Below, piece by piece: positions 1-10,836 of a stretch of 64,000 bases of DNA; positions within the stretch are counted from its first letter, which is position 1; every line of letters begins with the position of its first letter. Position numbers and translations under genes: made by a program. The notes beneath the pieces were generated by a model. The model did no database searches. It was not told the DNA's origin and saw only the letters and a list, made by a program, of their open reading frames with translations. Source of the stretch: Carnegiea gigantea (Eukaryota > Streptophyta > Magnoliopsida > Caryophyllales > Cactaceae); assembly GCA_029747015.1 (NCBI GenBank), contig JAKOGI010002468.1, forward strand, positions 43,797 through 107,796. The letters are read 5' to 3'.

Positions 1-39
1 GTAACCCTTGTTCTTTACCATGGCATTAACCGTCTCATT

Positions 40-615
40 AGAGAAAGGCCGAATTGAATGAAACTTTATCGTTTGATTTGATGACAACATATTCATCAAC
101 TACAAAGCCCAAATTGTATGTCATCATAAAAAAAAATATCATGCTCCATCTCAAAAAGCAGAGCTTTCTCTTCAGTGATTGTAATCATGGGATTGACGTT
201 TATGTTCACACCCATATTACTATTTTCTCAACCTTTTCGTGAACAATAAAGGGAAAGCTTTTCCATCGCGTACCCAGAGGGTGACTAAGCAAGTGGTTAA
301 AATTAGTTTGGCTATCTAAAACTTGGAAGGCCACCTTCCTTTTTATCCCTTCAACTGTTATATTTAGGGTGACAGTTCACAAAACCATTATGTGGGCCTA
401 CCATGCACTCGTAAGCCTTGTGTCAAAAGGGTCATATCTGCTACAGTTATACCTAGTTTTCTTGCAACTAGATGGGCATATTCAACTAACGACCAGTTGT
501 TGACTAAGACTATGGGTATGAACTTAATTGTGCAAGTTATAATGGGATATATAGCATTATTATTTTTTATCCCTTCAGTAAGGAGGTCTATATCATAAAA
601 AGTTATGGTCGAAGA
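40..615 (-). pseudogene. Tat/Ogre-type aspartic protease remnant
   Basis: Retroviral-type aspartic protease that would mature Gag-Pol. On the minus strand the segment 490-510 encodes VLVNNWS, matching the VLVDNGS active-site box of Tat/Ogre proteases with the catalytic Asp changed to Asn and Gly to Trp. About 60 codons later, 262-330 reads FQVLDSQTNF...LLSHPLGTRW, corresponding to the downstream FQV-D...LLGRPWIH box. The spacing and order of both boxes support the call. Frame changes occur between them, and the catalytic change makes the product inactive. It lies downstream of the gag piece at 1,040-1,425. Confidence 0.55.
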
Positions 616-1039
616 GGACCTTTTAGTTGTGAAGAAACAAATTAGTTCTTTAGGGTTCTCTACACTGTGGCTTTCATCCCTGCAACGGTTTTAAGAAATG
701 CCTCTCGATGGTTTATAGTGGAAACTAGGAGTTTCCATATTGGTATGTTAGCCTTAGTCCTTTTCAACATGGCAATGAATGGCTCCTCTTGTGACTCAGA
801 TGTTATGGTGCGACATGATAAGTTCTCCTGTCAGATTAAATGTGAGGGGCGTGTAAGGGGCTTGTAATGCCTCCTGTTGTGGGTTTGGTGTTGGATTTCT
901 CCTTCTTCATCCCATTTTACCTAGGCTGTTTCGATGGGAATGAGCGGAGCCACCCAAGTGTCCTCTTCATCATCTCCCCATTCTTTATCTACTTCATTCT
1001 CAATGGTTAGCCCCATTGTTCAGTTACCTACATTTTGGA

Positions 1040-1425
1040 TGGACAAGGCTCGATCATCTATTAGGCCCTATATTGCAAGGTTTAAGCCAAACACTAGTCA
1101 ATATGATGCCGTTTTCCATGACAATAATTGAAATAGGTGTCGATGTCATACTTTCCACCTCTTTTATCCTCTGGCAGATCGAGCTTGGGCCAAATGGACT
1201 TAAGGAGCTCTTGGCTTTCAAGTCTTTTTAAGCCCTATCCAAGCTTCACCATGAGTAGGGTAAAAACCTTATAAGGTTGTCTTGTCCTCGAAGTCTCTAC
1301 TGTATCTACCTCATTTGCCATTTTGGTGTTGGAAGTGGCAGTGGCTTTCTTATCCTTGAAAGAGCATTTGTTATTTAGGTAAGGGTTTTTGTGTCCCTTT
1401 TGCAATTCTTCCTCTGCAAGCATCC
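1040..1425 (-). pseudogene. Tat-type gag C-terminal remnant
   Basis: Capsid/nucleocapsid protein end. On the minus strand the reading contains a basic-aromatic stretch (RTRQPYKVFTLL, about 1,240-1,280), then a Pro/Lys-rich linker, then a half zinc-knuckle-like motif around 1,085-1,155 reading Y-C-H-G-K-R-H-H-I-D-stop-C-L-A. This resembles the C/Y-x-H...GH-x4-C motif at the gag end of Tat elements, where it precedes protease. At least one in-frame stop falls inside the motif. The N-terminal two thirds of gag are missing: only about 140 bp separates this piece from the LTR at 1,568, so a deletion or rearrangement is likely. Confidence 0.5.
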
Positions 1426-1567
1426 CGACATCATGTAATTTGCAAGAATATGCTTAGGGCCTGGAACTTGAGGTGTTGATTGTAATTTCGCCTCAAGTTC
1501 TTAATGATTATTCGATCTTGGTCTTTTCTGGTAGGTTAGTTTAACGCCTAAGAAGCCTTCGTTCTCT

Positions 1568-3049
1568 TATTAGATAATTTTGAGTGTAAATTAAATACCA
1601 TAAGTATACGAATTTCATTGTAGTACTTGAGGGTTGTCTTCTTAGGGACGAGGATGAGATTAAGGTCACTAAGTATGAAATTAAACTAATCTAGCATCAT
1701 TCTAAACTAATTAACCAATAAAAAAATAAAACTATAGATTATAAATGGATCTAACTACTGAGAATCACTAAATTTTCATATCAATCACTATAACCTAAAT
1801 GAGACATTATATAATCTAACTTAAATAACATCAAATCAAAGCTTCATGTTCTATATACACCCCAAGCTCAAGGTCACGAACCAAAACCTGAACATAATTG
1901 AATTAACCAAAACAACACAGAAAACTGAGCAGCATTCAATCAGCAATAGAGCTTATAAAAACTAAACCGAGAATTGCTCAAACATGGTGTAATCGCCATT
2001 AACCTGGTTTCGAGCAGGACAAAAATAGGGCGGGGGCAAGATTGTAATTTGAACAAAACTAAGCTAGAAAATAGAGGAATTAAACCAATCTGGATGTATA
2101 GTACCCACAAAATGTCATCAAAATTCACTCATTGATTCACAACAACAGAGGACTTGAATTGAATCAAAATAACCAAAACCCAAAGAGTAGAGTAAATGAT
2201 CGAAATGATACCAGAAATACCTCAAAATGGCACAACCAAGTGTCGTGTAAAGCAAAGCAATTAAAATAGGGCATAATGAACTTGAAAGAACTACAGACAA
2301 GGGGAAATTCGAAAATTGCTTAAAACCAAGCCTAAAAACGTTGCAATTACAACTAAAAATTTGTGATAATCTACCCAAATAAACGAACTAAGCTTTGAAT
2401 ATGAAATTACAAGCTAGAACAATGAATCTGACATTCAAAATCAAAAACGAAAAAATGGAAATCGAAAGCAAACCCTAAACTCAAAAATGACACTTGAATT
2501 AAATCCTAAAATGGTCCAAGAACTGGAATTAAACCAAAATGTAATCGAACCTAAAGACCTCCGTCCATACCTATGGTGCCACAACCTTCGATTTACACTC
2601 AGCCTATTCTTGATATGCACTGTTCAACTCAGGCTAGCATAGACGATGATGATGCTGGAATCTGGCGTGCTGTGCTGGCACTTGGTGATGGTGGAGATGG
2701 ATGAAGGAGATAGCGGATGGGTGCGTGCAGGTTCTGTTTAAGAGAGAGAGATGAGTTGGAGAGTAGTCAAAGAGAGAGAAGCAGATGGGAAAGGGGGTAG
2801 TCGGGTTTCTGTTCGGTTGAGTGGAGAGAGGAAGTGAGAATTGAGGGGAAAAGTTAGGTCATGTGTCCAGCACGCGGGCGAAATGAGCAGAATTAGGAAT
2901 TTTTTTTTAATTTTTGCCTTGCTTTTTTAAAAATTATTCGACACCTATAAAATCAATTAAAATACAATAAAAATCTAAAAATAAGAATTATTACGAGTAT
3001 AAATTAGGTATAAAGGTATCATAAAAATATCATATTTTTCGTACAAACA
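1568..3049 (-). repeat. Athila-family LTR, inverted, probably solo
   Basis: Read on the minus strand, its start (TGTTTGTACG at 3,049) and following A/T-rich block match the start of the plus-strand LTR at 10,837. Its end, including the box around 1,600-1,690 (cctcaagtactac, then gtatactt), matches 12,720-12,823. Intermediate blocks near 2,580-2,700 also align. It is shorter (about 1.48 kb versus 1.99 kb). No tRNA-Asp PBS follows it, so it is a solo or truncated LTR. Flanks TCTCT and CCTCA match at three of five bases, which is not convincing as a target duplication. The inner end reads TA rather than TG. Confidence 0.65.
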
Positions 3050-4250
3050 CCTCAATCAAGTCAAAAAGTGCGGGAAACTTTCCTTTTCATCTTGCTTCAA
3101 TAGTTCTAAGTCATGGAGTGTGGTATTGATGCGGCTTCAATAGTTCTAAGTCACAAAGTGTAGTAATGATGCGGAGCAAGTTCTGAGCTTTGGCCTACTC
3201 TCACTAGTGAGGGTCTTGAACCAAGTTGGTTCAATATTGACCCTAGGTCAAGGTTTAAGTTCTCCTAGGTCAATATTGACTTGGAGCACTTAGAAAGGTC
3301 CAATTAGGATTAGGGAAGGTGGGTGGACCACTAGTGACCCTAAATAAGGAGTTAACCACTTAATCCTCTTAAAACCACCTGATTAGCTCATTTACAATTT
3401 CTAGGCTAAATACTTTGCTTCATTTATAGCTCAAATTTAACCAGAAAAATGATATCTAATTTCTGCAAATTATACATCTATAGAAAGGTCCAGATGTATA
3501 TTTTCTAATGAGTCTTGAATTGCACTCAAACTCTAAGTATAGAGGAAGTTATGAGCTAAATACCGATCAAGGATTAGTGCAGGATTATAAAATGCATGAT
3601 TCTAATCATGGGCTTGATTGAGGAGGCTACAGGTGTAATTTTAGAGATTAAATAGCATAGGATGATTCTTCACATACAAAGGAAGAATTAACAAGTGGCA
3701 GCACCTCCATTGGTGGAGTAGAGCCTACTCAATGCCCTCTATAAGATAAAGGATGAATCCTCAAAAATACAGCCCATAGTGCTTGTAATTATTTTAAACA
3801 TCTTGATTTATTTTTGTAGGATATTTTATATGCCTCCTATTGGCCCACTTGCTCCACTAATTTACAGCTAATTTTTCCTCTAATTGGGTATTTATAGATC
3901 TAATTACCACCATGAAAATTCAGACTCGATGAATGATATAAGAGCTTGAAGCTTGATTTTCCTCAAAATTTCAAATTCTTTATCTCTCTAAGGAGGGTGG
4001 TGATTCAAGTTCTTTCCTTTAATCTAATCCTCGGTGCTAAGGCTTTAGAGACTTAGAGGGTGGATTGATTTATCTTCTTGCTACATATTTCAAGTGTTGA
4101 ATCTTTCCAATTAGAGACTTTCTTTCTTTGGGACTTCTCTCTCTCACGGTTCATCTTTGGAAAGATGGATCTTCAAAATCCATTGAGCTCATCTACATGA
4201 ATTTCATACCTTTATTTGGTCACGTGGAATGCACTATGGATTATTTTGGT
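3050..4250 (+). repeat. Probable 5' LTR of element A
   Basis: This gene-free sequence directly precedes the PBS at 4,257. It has no second copy in the window, so its left limit and the TG/CA ends cannot be confirmed. It includes a 40-bp tandem duplication at 3,094-3,173. Confidence 0.4.
3094..3173 (+). repeat. Two-copy 40-bp tandem repeat
   Basis: The unit beginning gcttcaatagttctaagtca at 3,094 recurs at 3,134, with a few mismatches in its 3' half. Each copy ends in gatgcg. It lies in the presumed LTR of element A. Confidence 0.8.
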
Positions 4251-4256
4251 ATCAGA

Positions 4257-4268
4257 GCAAAAAGATCC
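4257..4268 (+). other. Primer-binding site, initiator tRNA-Met (element A)
   Basis: The sequence TGGTATCAGAGC is the complement of the 3' end of plant initiator Met tRNA, used to prime minus-strand synthesis by most chromoviruses. It sits about 420 bp upstream of the gag start and marks the 5' LTR end just to its left. Confidence 0.75.
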
Positions 4269-4674
4269 TATCTCTTGGCAAGCATCCCTTCCATCAATCC
4301 TTGTGTTGGAATTACTTAAAGTTTCCTCCTTTCTGTACTATTTTTGTCACTAGTTCTCACTCTCTAAATTTCCTATATAGTCCACAAAGAACCTTTAAAT
4401 AGCCTAAACACAACTCCTAAACCAAATACAACTCAAAAACTGCATAAAAATGTCTTCACAAAAATCTAGAAAATATCTGTAATAGTCACCATCATGGATA
4501 GCCCATGGTGACCAACACGGACCGTGCCAGTGCCTTTGTCATTTTTTTTTTTTCTCATTCCAGAGACCACCATGACCCCATTGGGGTATCGCCCATGCCG
4601 GGTGGTCCCTGTTCTTATTCAACTCCTTCACTTCTTTCCATCCTTTTCCCTCTTTCATCCCATAAATTACTACC

Positions 4675-5600
4675 ATGGCTAGTAAGGGAGAAGCTTCTGA
4701 CCCCTAGAGCATTCCTCATCAGCAAACCCTTGAGATAGGTAAGGCCCTTATAGAGCTTCAAGAGCAAATGCGAAAGCTCACTCAAGAGGTTGGACAAGTA
4801 GGGAAATCCATAGCACGAAACCCTTACCGACGAGGCTATGATGCTTGTCCTCTTGACCTCGAATTCGCCTCCCATGAAGGCTTTGATGATGAGGAAGGAA
4901 GACCAAGGAGAAGAAGGCATCCAAGGGATGATCTTTGGGATCTCAAAGTTGAGACTCCAGAATTTGATAGCAATCTTAACCTGAAGAGCTATCTTTATTG
5001 GGTCCAAACCCCTGAGAGGATCTTTGAACTCAATAATTACAATGATAAAAAGGCCTTCAAATTGGTCATTCTTAAGATGGAGTATGCTTCATTGTGGTGT
5101 GAACATCCAAAGAAGAGTAGGGCTAGAGAAGCCAAATCCAAAATCAAGACTTACTCTAAGCTCAAGAAGTATATGGATAAGAGATTTCTACCCCCTTCTT
5201 ACAAATAAGAACTCTATCTCAAGATCACCTCTCTCAACCAAAAGAATCTAAAGGTAGAATTATACATTAGGGAGTTTGAACAACTCCAAATGTAGGTTGG
5301 CTTTGGTGATGTGTGTCACCTAGCTATCGAGGTTGAGAAGTAACTTAAGGATCGTAAACCCTTTTAAACCCCTTCCCGTATCTGTCCTTCAAGTATGCCC
5401 AAGGGTTGCTTCATCTCCAACAAAGTTATCACTACCCCTACACCCATCAAAACTCTTGACAAGGATAAAGGGATTGCTAGTGAACCACTCAAGAGATTGG
5501 AGGGTGAAAAGTGTTTCAAATGTCATGGCGATGAGCACTTTCAAATAGATTGTCCTAACCAAAGGACTCTCACCATTAGAGAGGTGGAAGAAATTTAAGC
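4675..5600 (+). pseudogene. gag of element A
   Basis: Structural capsid/nucleocapsid protein. From ATG 4,675, frame 1 encodes an N-terminal coiled region, an Arg-rich stretch (about 4,900), and a retrotransposon-gag capsid core (VETPEFDSN...YLYWVQTPERIFE...KMEYASLW). The longest uninterrupted run is 4,768-5,208. Stops then follow at about 5,208, 5,295 and 5,343. A complete CCHC zinc knuckle occurs at 5,512-5,553, in the same frame. The product would be truncated. Protease and RT follow in other frames. Confidence 0.75.
5512..5553 (+). other. CCHC zinc knuckle of element A gag
   Basis: The translation C-F-K-C-H-G-D-E-H-F-Q-I-D-C fits C-x2-C-x4-H-x4-C exactly, the nucleic-acid-binding nucleocapsid motif. 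All four ligands are intact although the surrounding gene is broken. Confidence 0.85.
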
Positions 5601-5734
5601 TATTGAAGAAGCCACTAGTAAAGGGGAAGTAGAGGATCAAGATGAAACTTTGATCACTATGGATGTGGGTGACTTCTTGGTGATTCAAAGAGCACTTCAT
5701 GTCCAAGAGGCTCCATGTGAGCCAAGCCAAAGTG

Positions 5735-6338
5735 GGTAAATTTTCCATACCCAATGCACTATTGGAGATAAGGTGTGTGAGCTCATTATTGATGGAGGAA
5801 GTTGCAGAACACTCATTGACACACTTTAATTACCCACCAAGGTGCATCCCACCCCTTATTCTCTCCAATGGCTCAAACAAGGAAGCGAGATAACTATTTC
5901 TAAACAAGCACTTACTGCATTTTTGGTTGATCCATATTGTGGTGAAGTGCTTCGTAATGTCCTTCCTATGAATGCATGTCACTTGTTACTTGGTAGGCCT
6001 TGTTTGTTAATCATGTAATTCATAATGGGCATGCCAATACTTATGCATTCAAGTATATGGGTCGAAATCTTACTTTGACACTGCTACCTCTACCTAAACT
6101 CCTCAAATCTAAACTGGGGAAGGGAAGTCAAAAAAGCCTATTCATGAGTAAAACATGGGTGGAGAGAACCATTAGTAAGAGCCAGCCTTTATTTACCTTA
6201 CTTATGGTAAAATCAAACACAGGTGAGGTAGTGAAACTCATACATCTCTTAACTCAATCACTCTTGAAAGAGTTTGAGGATGTATTCCCTAATGATTTAC
6301 CCCAGGGGATCTATTCTTTAAGAGGAATCGAGCACTAA
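5735..6338 (+). pseudogene. Aspartic protease and protease-RT linker of element A
   Basis: Gag-Pol protease remnant. The reading LIIDGGSC near 5,783-5,806 is the D-[ST/G]-G active-site box, with Asp at 5,791-5,793. The closing box (MNACHLLLGRP, about 5,970-6,000) follows, as in chromoviral proteases. Frames shift between these boxes and the later linker (EEFEDVFPNDLPQG, about 6,265-6,305) that leads into RT. It is not translatable as one product. The domain order agrees with the gag upstream and RT downstream. Confidence 0.65.
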
Positions 6339-6339
6339 A

Positions 6340-7110
6340 TTGATCTCATACCAGGTGCTTCTTTACCAAACAAGTCAGCCTATAGGTGCAATCCTAGTGA
6401 ATAAAAAGAGCTTCAACAACAAGTCCAAGAATTGCTTGATCGTGGGTACATTACGGAAAGCTTGAGTCCATGTTTGGTTTCCATCCTTTTGGTACATAAG
6501 AAGGATGGCACTTGGCATATGTGTGTTGATTCTAGGTCCATAAACAACATCACCATCGAGTATCGATTCCCTATTCCTCGATTGGATGATATGTTTGATG
6601 AGTTACATGGGTCCAAGGTCTTTTCCGAAATTGACCTTTGAAGTGACTATCACCTTCTTGGAATGAAAGAAGGAGATGAATGGAAAATCGGTTTTAAGTC
6701 CAAGTATAGGTTGTATGAGTGACTTGTGATGTCTTTTGGTTTATCTAATGCTCCTAGCACCTTTATGAGGCTCATGAATAAGGTCTTGAGGCCATTTTTG
6801 GGAAGTTTGTTGTGGTGCATTTTGATGATATTTTAGTGTATAGTTGTGATGAAACTTCTCATATAGAGCATCCTTCTCAAGTGTTCTAAGTATTAAGACA
6901 ACAAAAGTCATATGCCAAACTTGAGAATTGTGAACTATTCACTCGTCAAGTTGTCTTTCTTGGCTATGTTGTATCCGGTGAGGGAATTCAAGTAGATGAA
7001 TCTAAAGTTGAGGCCATCAAGGGCTGGCCTACTCCGACATCTGTCATGGAAGTGTGAAGCTTCCATGGGTTGGACTCTTTCTACTGCTAGTTCATCAAAA
7101 CCTTTAACTC
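6340..7110 (+). pseudogene. Reverse transcriptase of element A
   Basis: RNA-dependent DNA polymerase remnant. Visible boxes in order: [10 protein letters not shown] (about 6,525-6,555), [18 protein letters not shown] (6,585-6,641), [14 protein letters not shown] (about 6,738-6,780), the catalytic HFDD at 6,818-6,829 (Tyr of the usual YFDD replaced by His, both Asp kept) and FLGYVVSGEGI (about 6,955-6,990). Stops interrupt at about 6,639 and 6,720 and a frame change occurs just before the catalytic box. The sequence is closest in wording to element C's RT. Confidence 0.8.
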
Positions 7111-7620
7111 CACTATGGCTCCCTTAACGGAATGCATGAAGAAGGGAAGCTTTGAGTGCATAAAGGCTGCCAAAAGGGCCCTTGAAACCATCAAGGATAG
7201 GCTTTGTTCGACTCCTATCTTAGCTCTTCCCAACTTCAATCTTCTATTTAAAGTTGAGTGTGATGCTAGTGGCGTTGGATTGGTGAAGTTCTCACTCATA
7301 CTAAAGGTCCTGTAGCTTTCTTTATTGAGAAGTTGAATGGTTCAGGGCTCAACTATTCCACCTATGACAAAGAATTCTATGTCATCGTTAGGGCTTTGGA
7401 ACATTGGAGTCATTACCTCAAGCCCAACCCGTTTATGCTGCGTTCGAATCACGAGGCATTATCCTAAATCAATGGTCAACACAAGTTGAACACAAGACAT
7501 GCCAAGTAGGTTAAGTTCCTTTAATCTTTTACCTTTTGTTATAAGCATAAAAGTTAGAAAGAGAATGTTGTGGCTGATCATTATCAAAGATACATGCTCA
7601 GAAGAGAAACAAATCTTAAA
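7111..7620 (+). pseudogene. RNase H of element A
   Basis: RNase H degrades the RNA strand of the RT hybrid. The reading FKVECDASG (about 7,250-7,275) carries the first catalytic Asp (7,262-7,264). FFIEKLN...YSTYDKEFYVIVRALEHWSHYL follows at about 7,318-7,420, and the C-terminal ADHYQRYML at about 7,572-7,600. Frame changes at about 7,300 and stops beyond 7,460 break it. Nothing downstream matches an integrase, so element A ends or is deleted here. Confidence 0.7.
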
Positions 7621-9599
7621 CCAAACCCCAAGACTACTACTATGGATAGAGCCGAAACCGTGAGGGACCTAAAAGGCCAGCTAGACTAAAGGAAACATAA
7701 GGTTAACGACATGATGTTGCTACTCCACTACCCTCTTATTGGCCTCTAGCGGTGTGAAGGACACAGTCGCTAGGCTGCATCAAAATCCTATTTGCACAAT
7801 TATAGCTCAACTGTTGTTGGGTCTTGTCTGCATGCCCCTAGTAAGGACACTTTTGGCATTCCTGATAGGGCTTTTGCTCTCGGTGAACAAGTTAGGGGAT
7901 ACCCACTTATTTTAAGAAAGGACTCTTTAGACACATATAGGGATAATAAGAGCACTTAGCATTAATTCATGGTAATCACATGTGTAAGGTTTGGTACTAA
8001 ATATATAATAAAAAAAGACTGCAGTAGAGGCAATGGTTTTGACGCCCAAGTGAGATGGAGTAGATGCTTTTTATCTTCAAATTAGTGTTATTGAATGGCC
8101 GTAAGATAGTTCTCTTTCGGTGCAATGTCGTGATTGAATGGAAAGAGGGAGCTATAACAAGGCATTCTACCTGGTTTTGGGGGTCACTGGACAAACCCAA
8201 GGGCGTGCTTTAGTACGAGACACTCGATAAACTTTGATACTAACCATGTGCCCAAACCAATGGCTCAGTGGTTCAGCAGGGGTTAGGGTTTGGGGATCCC
8301 TGAGGCTCAATTTGCTTTTTCCACCGAAGCTTATTCTCTTTTAAGGGGGTGCATTGGATTGGCTTTCTTAAAGTGGTGGTCCCGTGAGTGATGTGGTAAA
8401 ATGGTTTAGAACTTTAGTTTTTAGAGTTGCCAACACATTTCAAAAATAATATATAGACCCATAATTTTATAGAAGGTTCCCAAATCCTTCTTTCAATAAC
8501 TCCTAAAACCAAAAGGGTCAACTATAGGATATAGGACTTGACTTTTCAGAAGCGAAAGGATTTTTCCGCAAAATATAATCCTTGATATCTTGAATAGGTA
8601 TTATTAAAAGTGACTGCATGGCTACAAACCATGGGAACGAATTTAAGGGCGAATGTGCGGTCTAATGAATGGTGAAAACCACTATAGACTACCTACTTTG
8701 AAAAGCGGCCTCTATTAGAAATAAATGTATCAAAATAATTATTTTTCGCTCCATGAAAAAGGTATTTTTCCATGATCTTAGTCTCATTTAATGAGACAAG
8801 TAATAAGAAGAGGATTAATGGTGACTATGTTTTAGCAGGCCATTGCTAGAAATGTAGAAAAAGTAAAAAATATTTTTTACAAGAAAAACTATTCATCACG
8901 ACAATAGAAGTCATCGCTAAAATTAGTACATCAATGCAATAAATACTTTTGCAATGACAATTGTCAGTGCATGGCCATTATGGATCATGGCATTAAAAAA
9001 GAGTTAACTTGTGTTGGCCAAAATAGTCAAAGCCCAGTGTTAACAAAAGGCAAGATGATATGTCACAGTCCACTCAGTCTCAGTGCGACCATGCAATATT
9101 TGTCCAACAAAATTGAAGACATAACAAGAGTTATGCATCTGGTAAACACTGTCATAGTGATGTGCTTAATCTAAGCAATCTCATCAAAACATAGTCATTA
9201 TAAGCTTCTCAATGTAGACGAACATTTATTTCATAATGAAGATATGTTACTTAAGCTTAAGATGGTTATTGACTATTGCGTTAATTCTCTGATAGAAAAT
9301 ATCATTTGATATTCTACTAACAATATTGATCTCAATGTGAATAGAATTTACTAACGAAAAGGATTAGTTTTATTCATTTTTTTTCTTGACATAATTCTCA
9401 TAGATTAGTCATATAATATCTCTTGATCATATTAGGGGATGTTCTATATACCATGATTAGGGGAAAAAACTGCCATAGCATCCAAGCGAGTTGAATTTTA
9501 AAAAGTACCAGGGAAACGACTAGCTATCAGCATCAAGCATTAATTGCTTCTAGGGCACTTTTTTGTTAAGCCTCTTAATTAATTGGATCATATCGGATT
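7621..9599. other. Gene-free stretch with no recognised feature
   Basis: Frames here are short and match nothing I recognise. The first few hundred bases may be a decayed tail of element A. From about 8,000 the sequence is A/T-rich and lacks PBS, PPT or conserved protein boxes. Its right part may belong to the Sirevirus 5' LTR, whose left end I could not place. A short palindrome (gacaattgtc, near 8,947) has no clear meaning. Confidence 0.5.
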
Positions 9600-10604
9600 A
9601 ACCACAAGATTAAGGCATAACGATTACATTAATAGCTACTTTCATGATAGAGGTGGTAGCAGACGTCTTAAAGAAAAAGTTGATTAAGCATTATAGGAGA
9701 ATTTGCCCAAAACAAAAAGGATTAGACTTCCTGAAATAGCAGTAAAATTCATCACCACAATTTCAAATGAAGGGCTAATATCAAACGTTGCTACAATGGC
9801 TATACCACCTATATTCATCTATTTAAATGCTACAAAGGAGATCTACAAATAGAAGAATCATTTGAAGGCAAAAGGTCACAACACTTAAAAAGAAAAATGA
9901 AGTCATTATACCAAGCTTGTAACCTATACATTCATTTCTTCTAATTTTCTGTGTTACTGGTGTAGCAGAAGTGAGTGAGAGGCACTATTTCTATATTGAG
10001 AACATTGTCCTCCTAAGAGTGTGTGTGCGAAGACTAGGAGTTTGGCTTGTTAGAGTGCCTTGGGAAGACTTTGTCTGTTAACAAGGAGCTAGGGTGTTCA
10101 TACTAAATTGTGTACAAGCTATTATAGAATGCCTAAGGAAAACTTTATAGATAATAAGGAGTAGTGAGGCTCTTGTTGGCCAGTGTGCTTTTGAGAGTTG
10201 GGGAACCCTAGTAGTTAGGCTCGTCGGAGTGCCGTGAGAAAACTCATGATTGTAGGAAAGGAGTCAGCTTATTCTTGCTGAACTATCATTCGTAATAGTG
10301 AACTGATTTACTTTTTAGTTCAAGAAAGGACCTAAGGTAGGGATGTAACTAATGGTTGATTTAGGTGAATCTTGTGAAAATTTGGTGTCTTTGTCCCTAC
10401 TCTGACTTTATATTCTTTGACTTTGATTTTATTTATAGCTTATAGCTTAGTTAATCTTCATTAATTTGTTATACTTTTACTTAAATTTGTTTACGTTATT
10501 TAAACTCCTTATTTAATCTAATATTTTCAAAAAGAATCAAGGTTTTACTCTTCGCCCTATTCACCCCCTCTCAGGTGATTTGCCTTATTCAAGAGGGACT
10601 GACA
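9600..10604 (+). repeat. 3' portion of the Sirevirus 5' LTR
   Basis: The sequence up to GACA at 10,604 immediately precedes a tRNA-Met PBS at 10,607 and a Sirevirus-like gag start. The pyrimidine-rich tail (cctattcaccccctct, about 10,556-10,571) is usual at Sirevirus LTR ends. No second copy is in the window, so the left boundary given here is arbitrary. Confidence 0.45.
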
Positions 10605-10606
10605 AC

Positions 10607-10618
10607 TGGTATCGGAGC
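10607..10618 (+). other. Primer-binding site, initiator tRNA-Met (Sirevirus)
   Basis: TGGTATCGGAGC differs from the canonical initiator-Met PBS at one base. It lies two bases after the presumed LTR end GACA and about 57 bp before the first gag ATG. Confidence 0.7.
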
Positions 10619-10663
10619 CTAATCCACTTACAAGTGATGTAATGATCAAAGTAAGTAAAGATT

Positions 10664-10836
10664 ATGGCAACCACTGGTGCCTAAAAAATGGATCAAGGAA
10701 GATCATATAGTAGAGCTCCATTATTCAACGGAACTAACTTTGCTCACTTGAACCCCAAAAAAAAAAAAAACTCACACAAATATTCTTAAAGGATTAGGAG
10801 TTGTAACTATGGAACATAGTCAACAAAGGAGACTAT
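10664..10836 (+). pseudogene. Sirevirus gag, N-terminal piece
   Basis: ATG 10,664 is followed in the same frame by a stop at 10,682 and then ATG 10,688, which opens the typical Sirevirus gag start (RAPLFNGTNFAHL, through about 10,750). A run of A residues at 10,757-10,770 likely causes a frame change. The gene is cut at 10,836 by the LTR of element B and resumes at about 18,962. The flanking remnants sum to about 52 codons between the FNGTNFAH box and the next conserved box, which is near the usual spacing for this family. Confidence 0.6.

Larger units (their letters stand above)
1..1567 (-). mobile_element. Tat/Ogre-type Ty3/gypsy remnant (gag tail and protease)
   Basis: Minus-strand translation gives, in order from about 1,430 down to position 1, a gag C-terminal piece, a spacer and an aspartic protease, the gene order of Tat/Ogre Ty3/gypsy elements. 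Stops and frameshifts are frequent, so it is a fossil. The RT expected next would lie left of position 1. Upstream (to the right) the remnant is abruptly bounded by an Athila-family LTR at 1,568. The Tat assignment rests on motif style only. Confidence 0.6.
3050..7990 (+). mobile_element. Element A: degenerate chromovirus (Ty3/gypsy), 3'-truncated
   Basis: An initiator-Met PBS at 4,257 is followed by gag, CCHC knuckle, protease, RT and RNase H in Ty3/gypsy order. The sequence between about 3,050 and 4,250 is probably the 5' LTR, but its left end is not defined. No copy of that sequence recurs downstream and I see no integrase, so the 3' half is lost after about 7,600. RT wording ([25 protein letters not shown]) is close to element C, suggesting a related CRM/Reina-type chromovirus. 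Many stops and at least three frame changes are present. Confidence 0.7.

Noticed and set aside
4615..5007. 130-codon minus-strand open frame
   Set aside because: It is antisense to the gag of element A, which has domain support on the plus strand.
8240..8345. SINE- or tRNA-like sequence (ggctcagtggttcag followed by gggttagggtttgg)
   Set aside because: An A-box-like string is present, but there is no convincing B box at the right spacing, no poly(A) tail and no target duplication.
8940..8962. Palindrome gacaattgtc and cgacaatagaagtcatcgc-like phrases suggesting a DNA-transposon end
   Set aside because: No matching terminal inverted repeat partner, transposase or target duplication was found.
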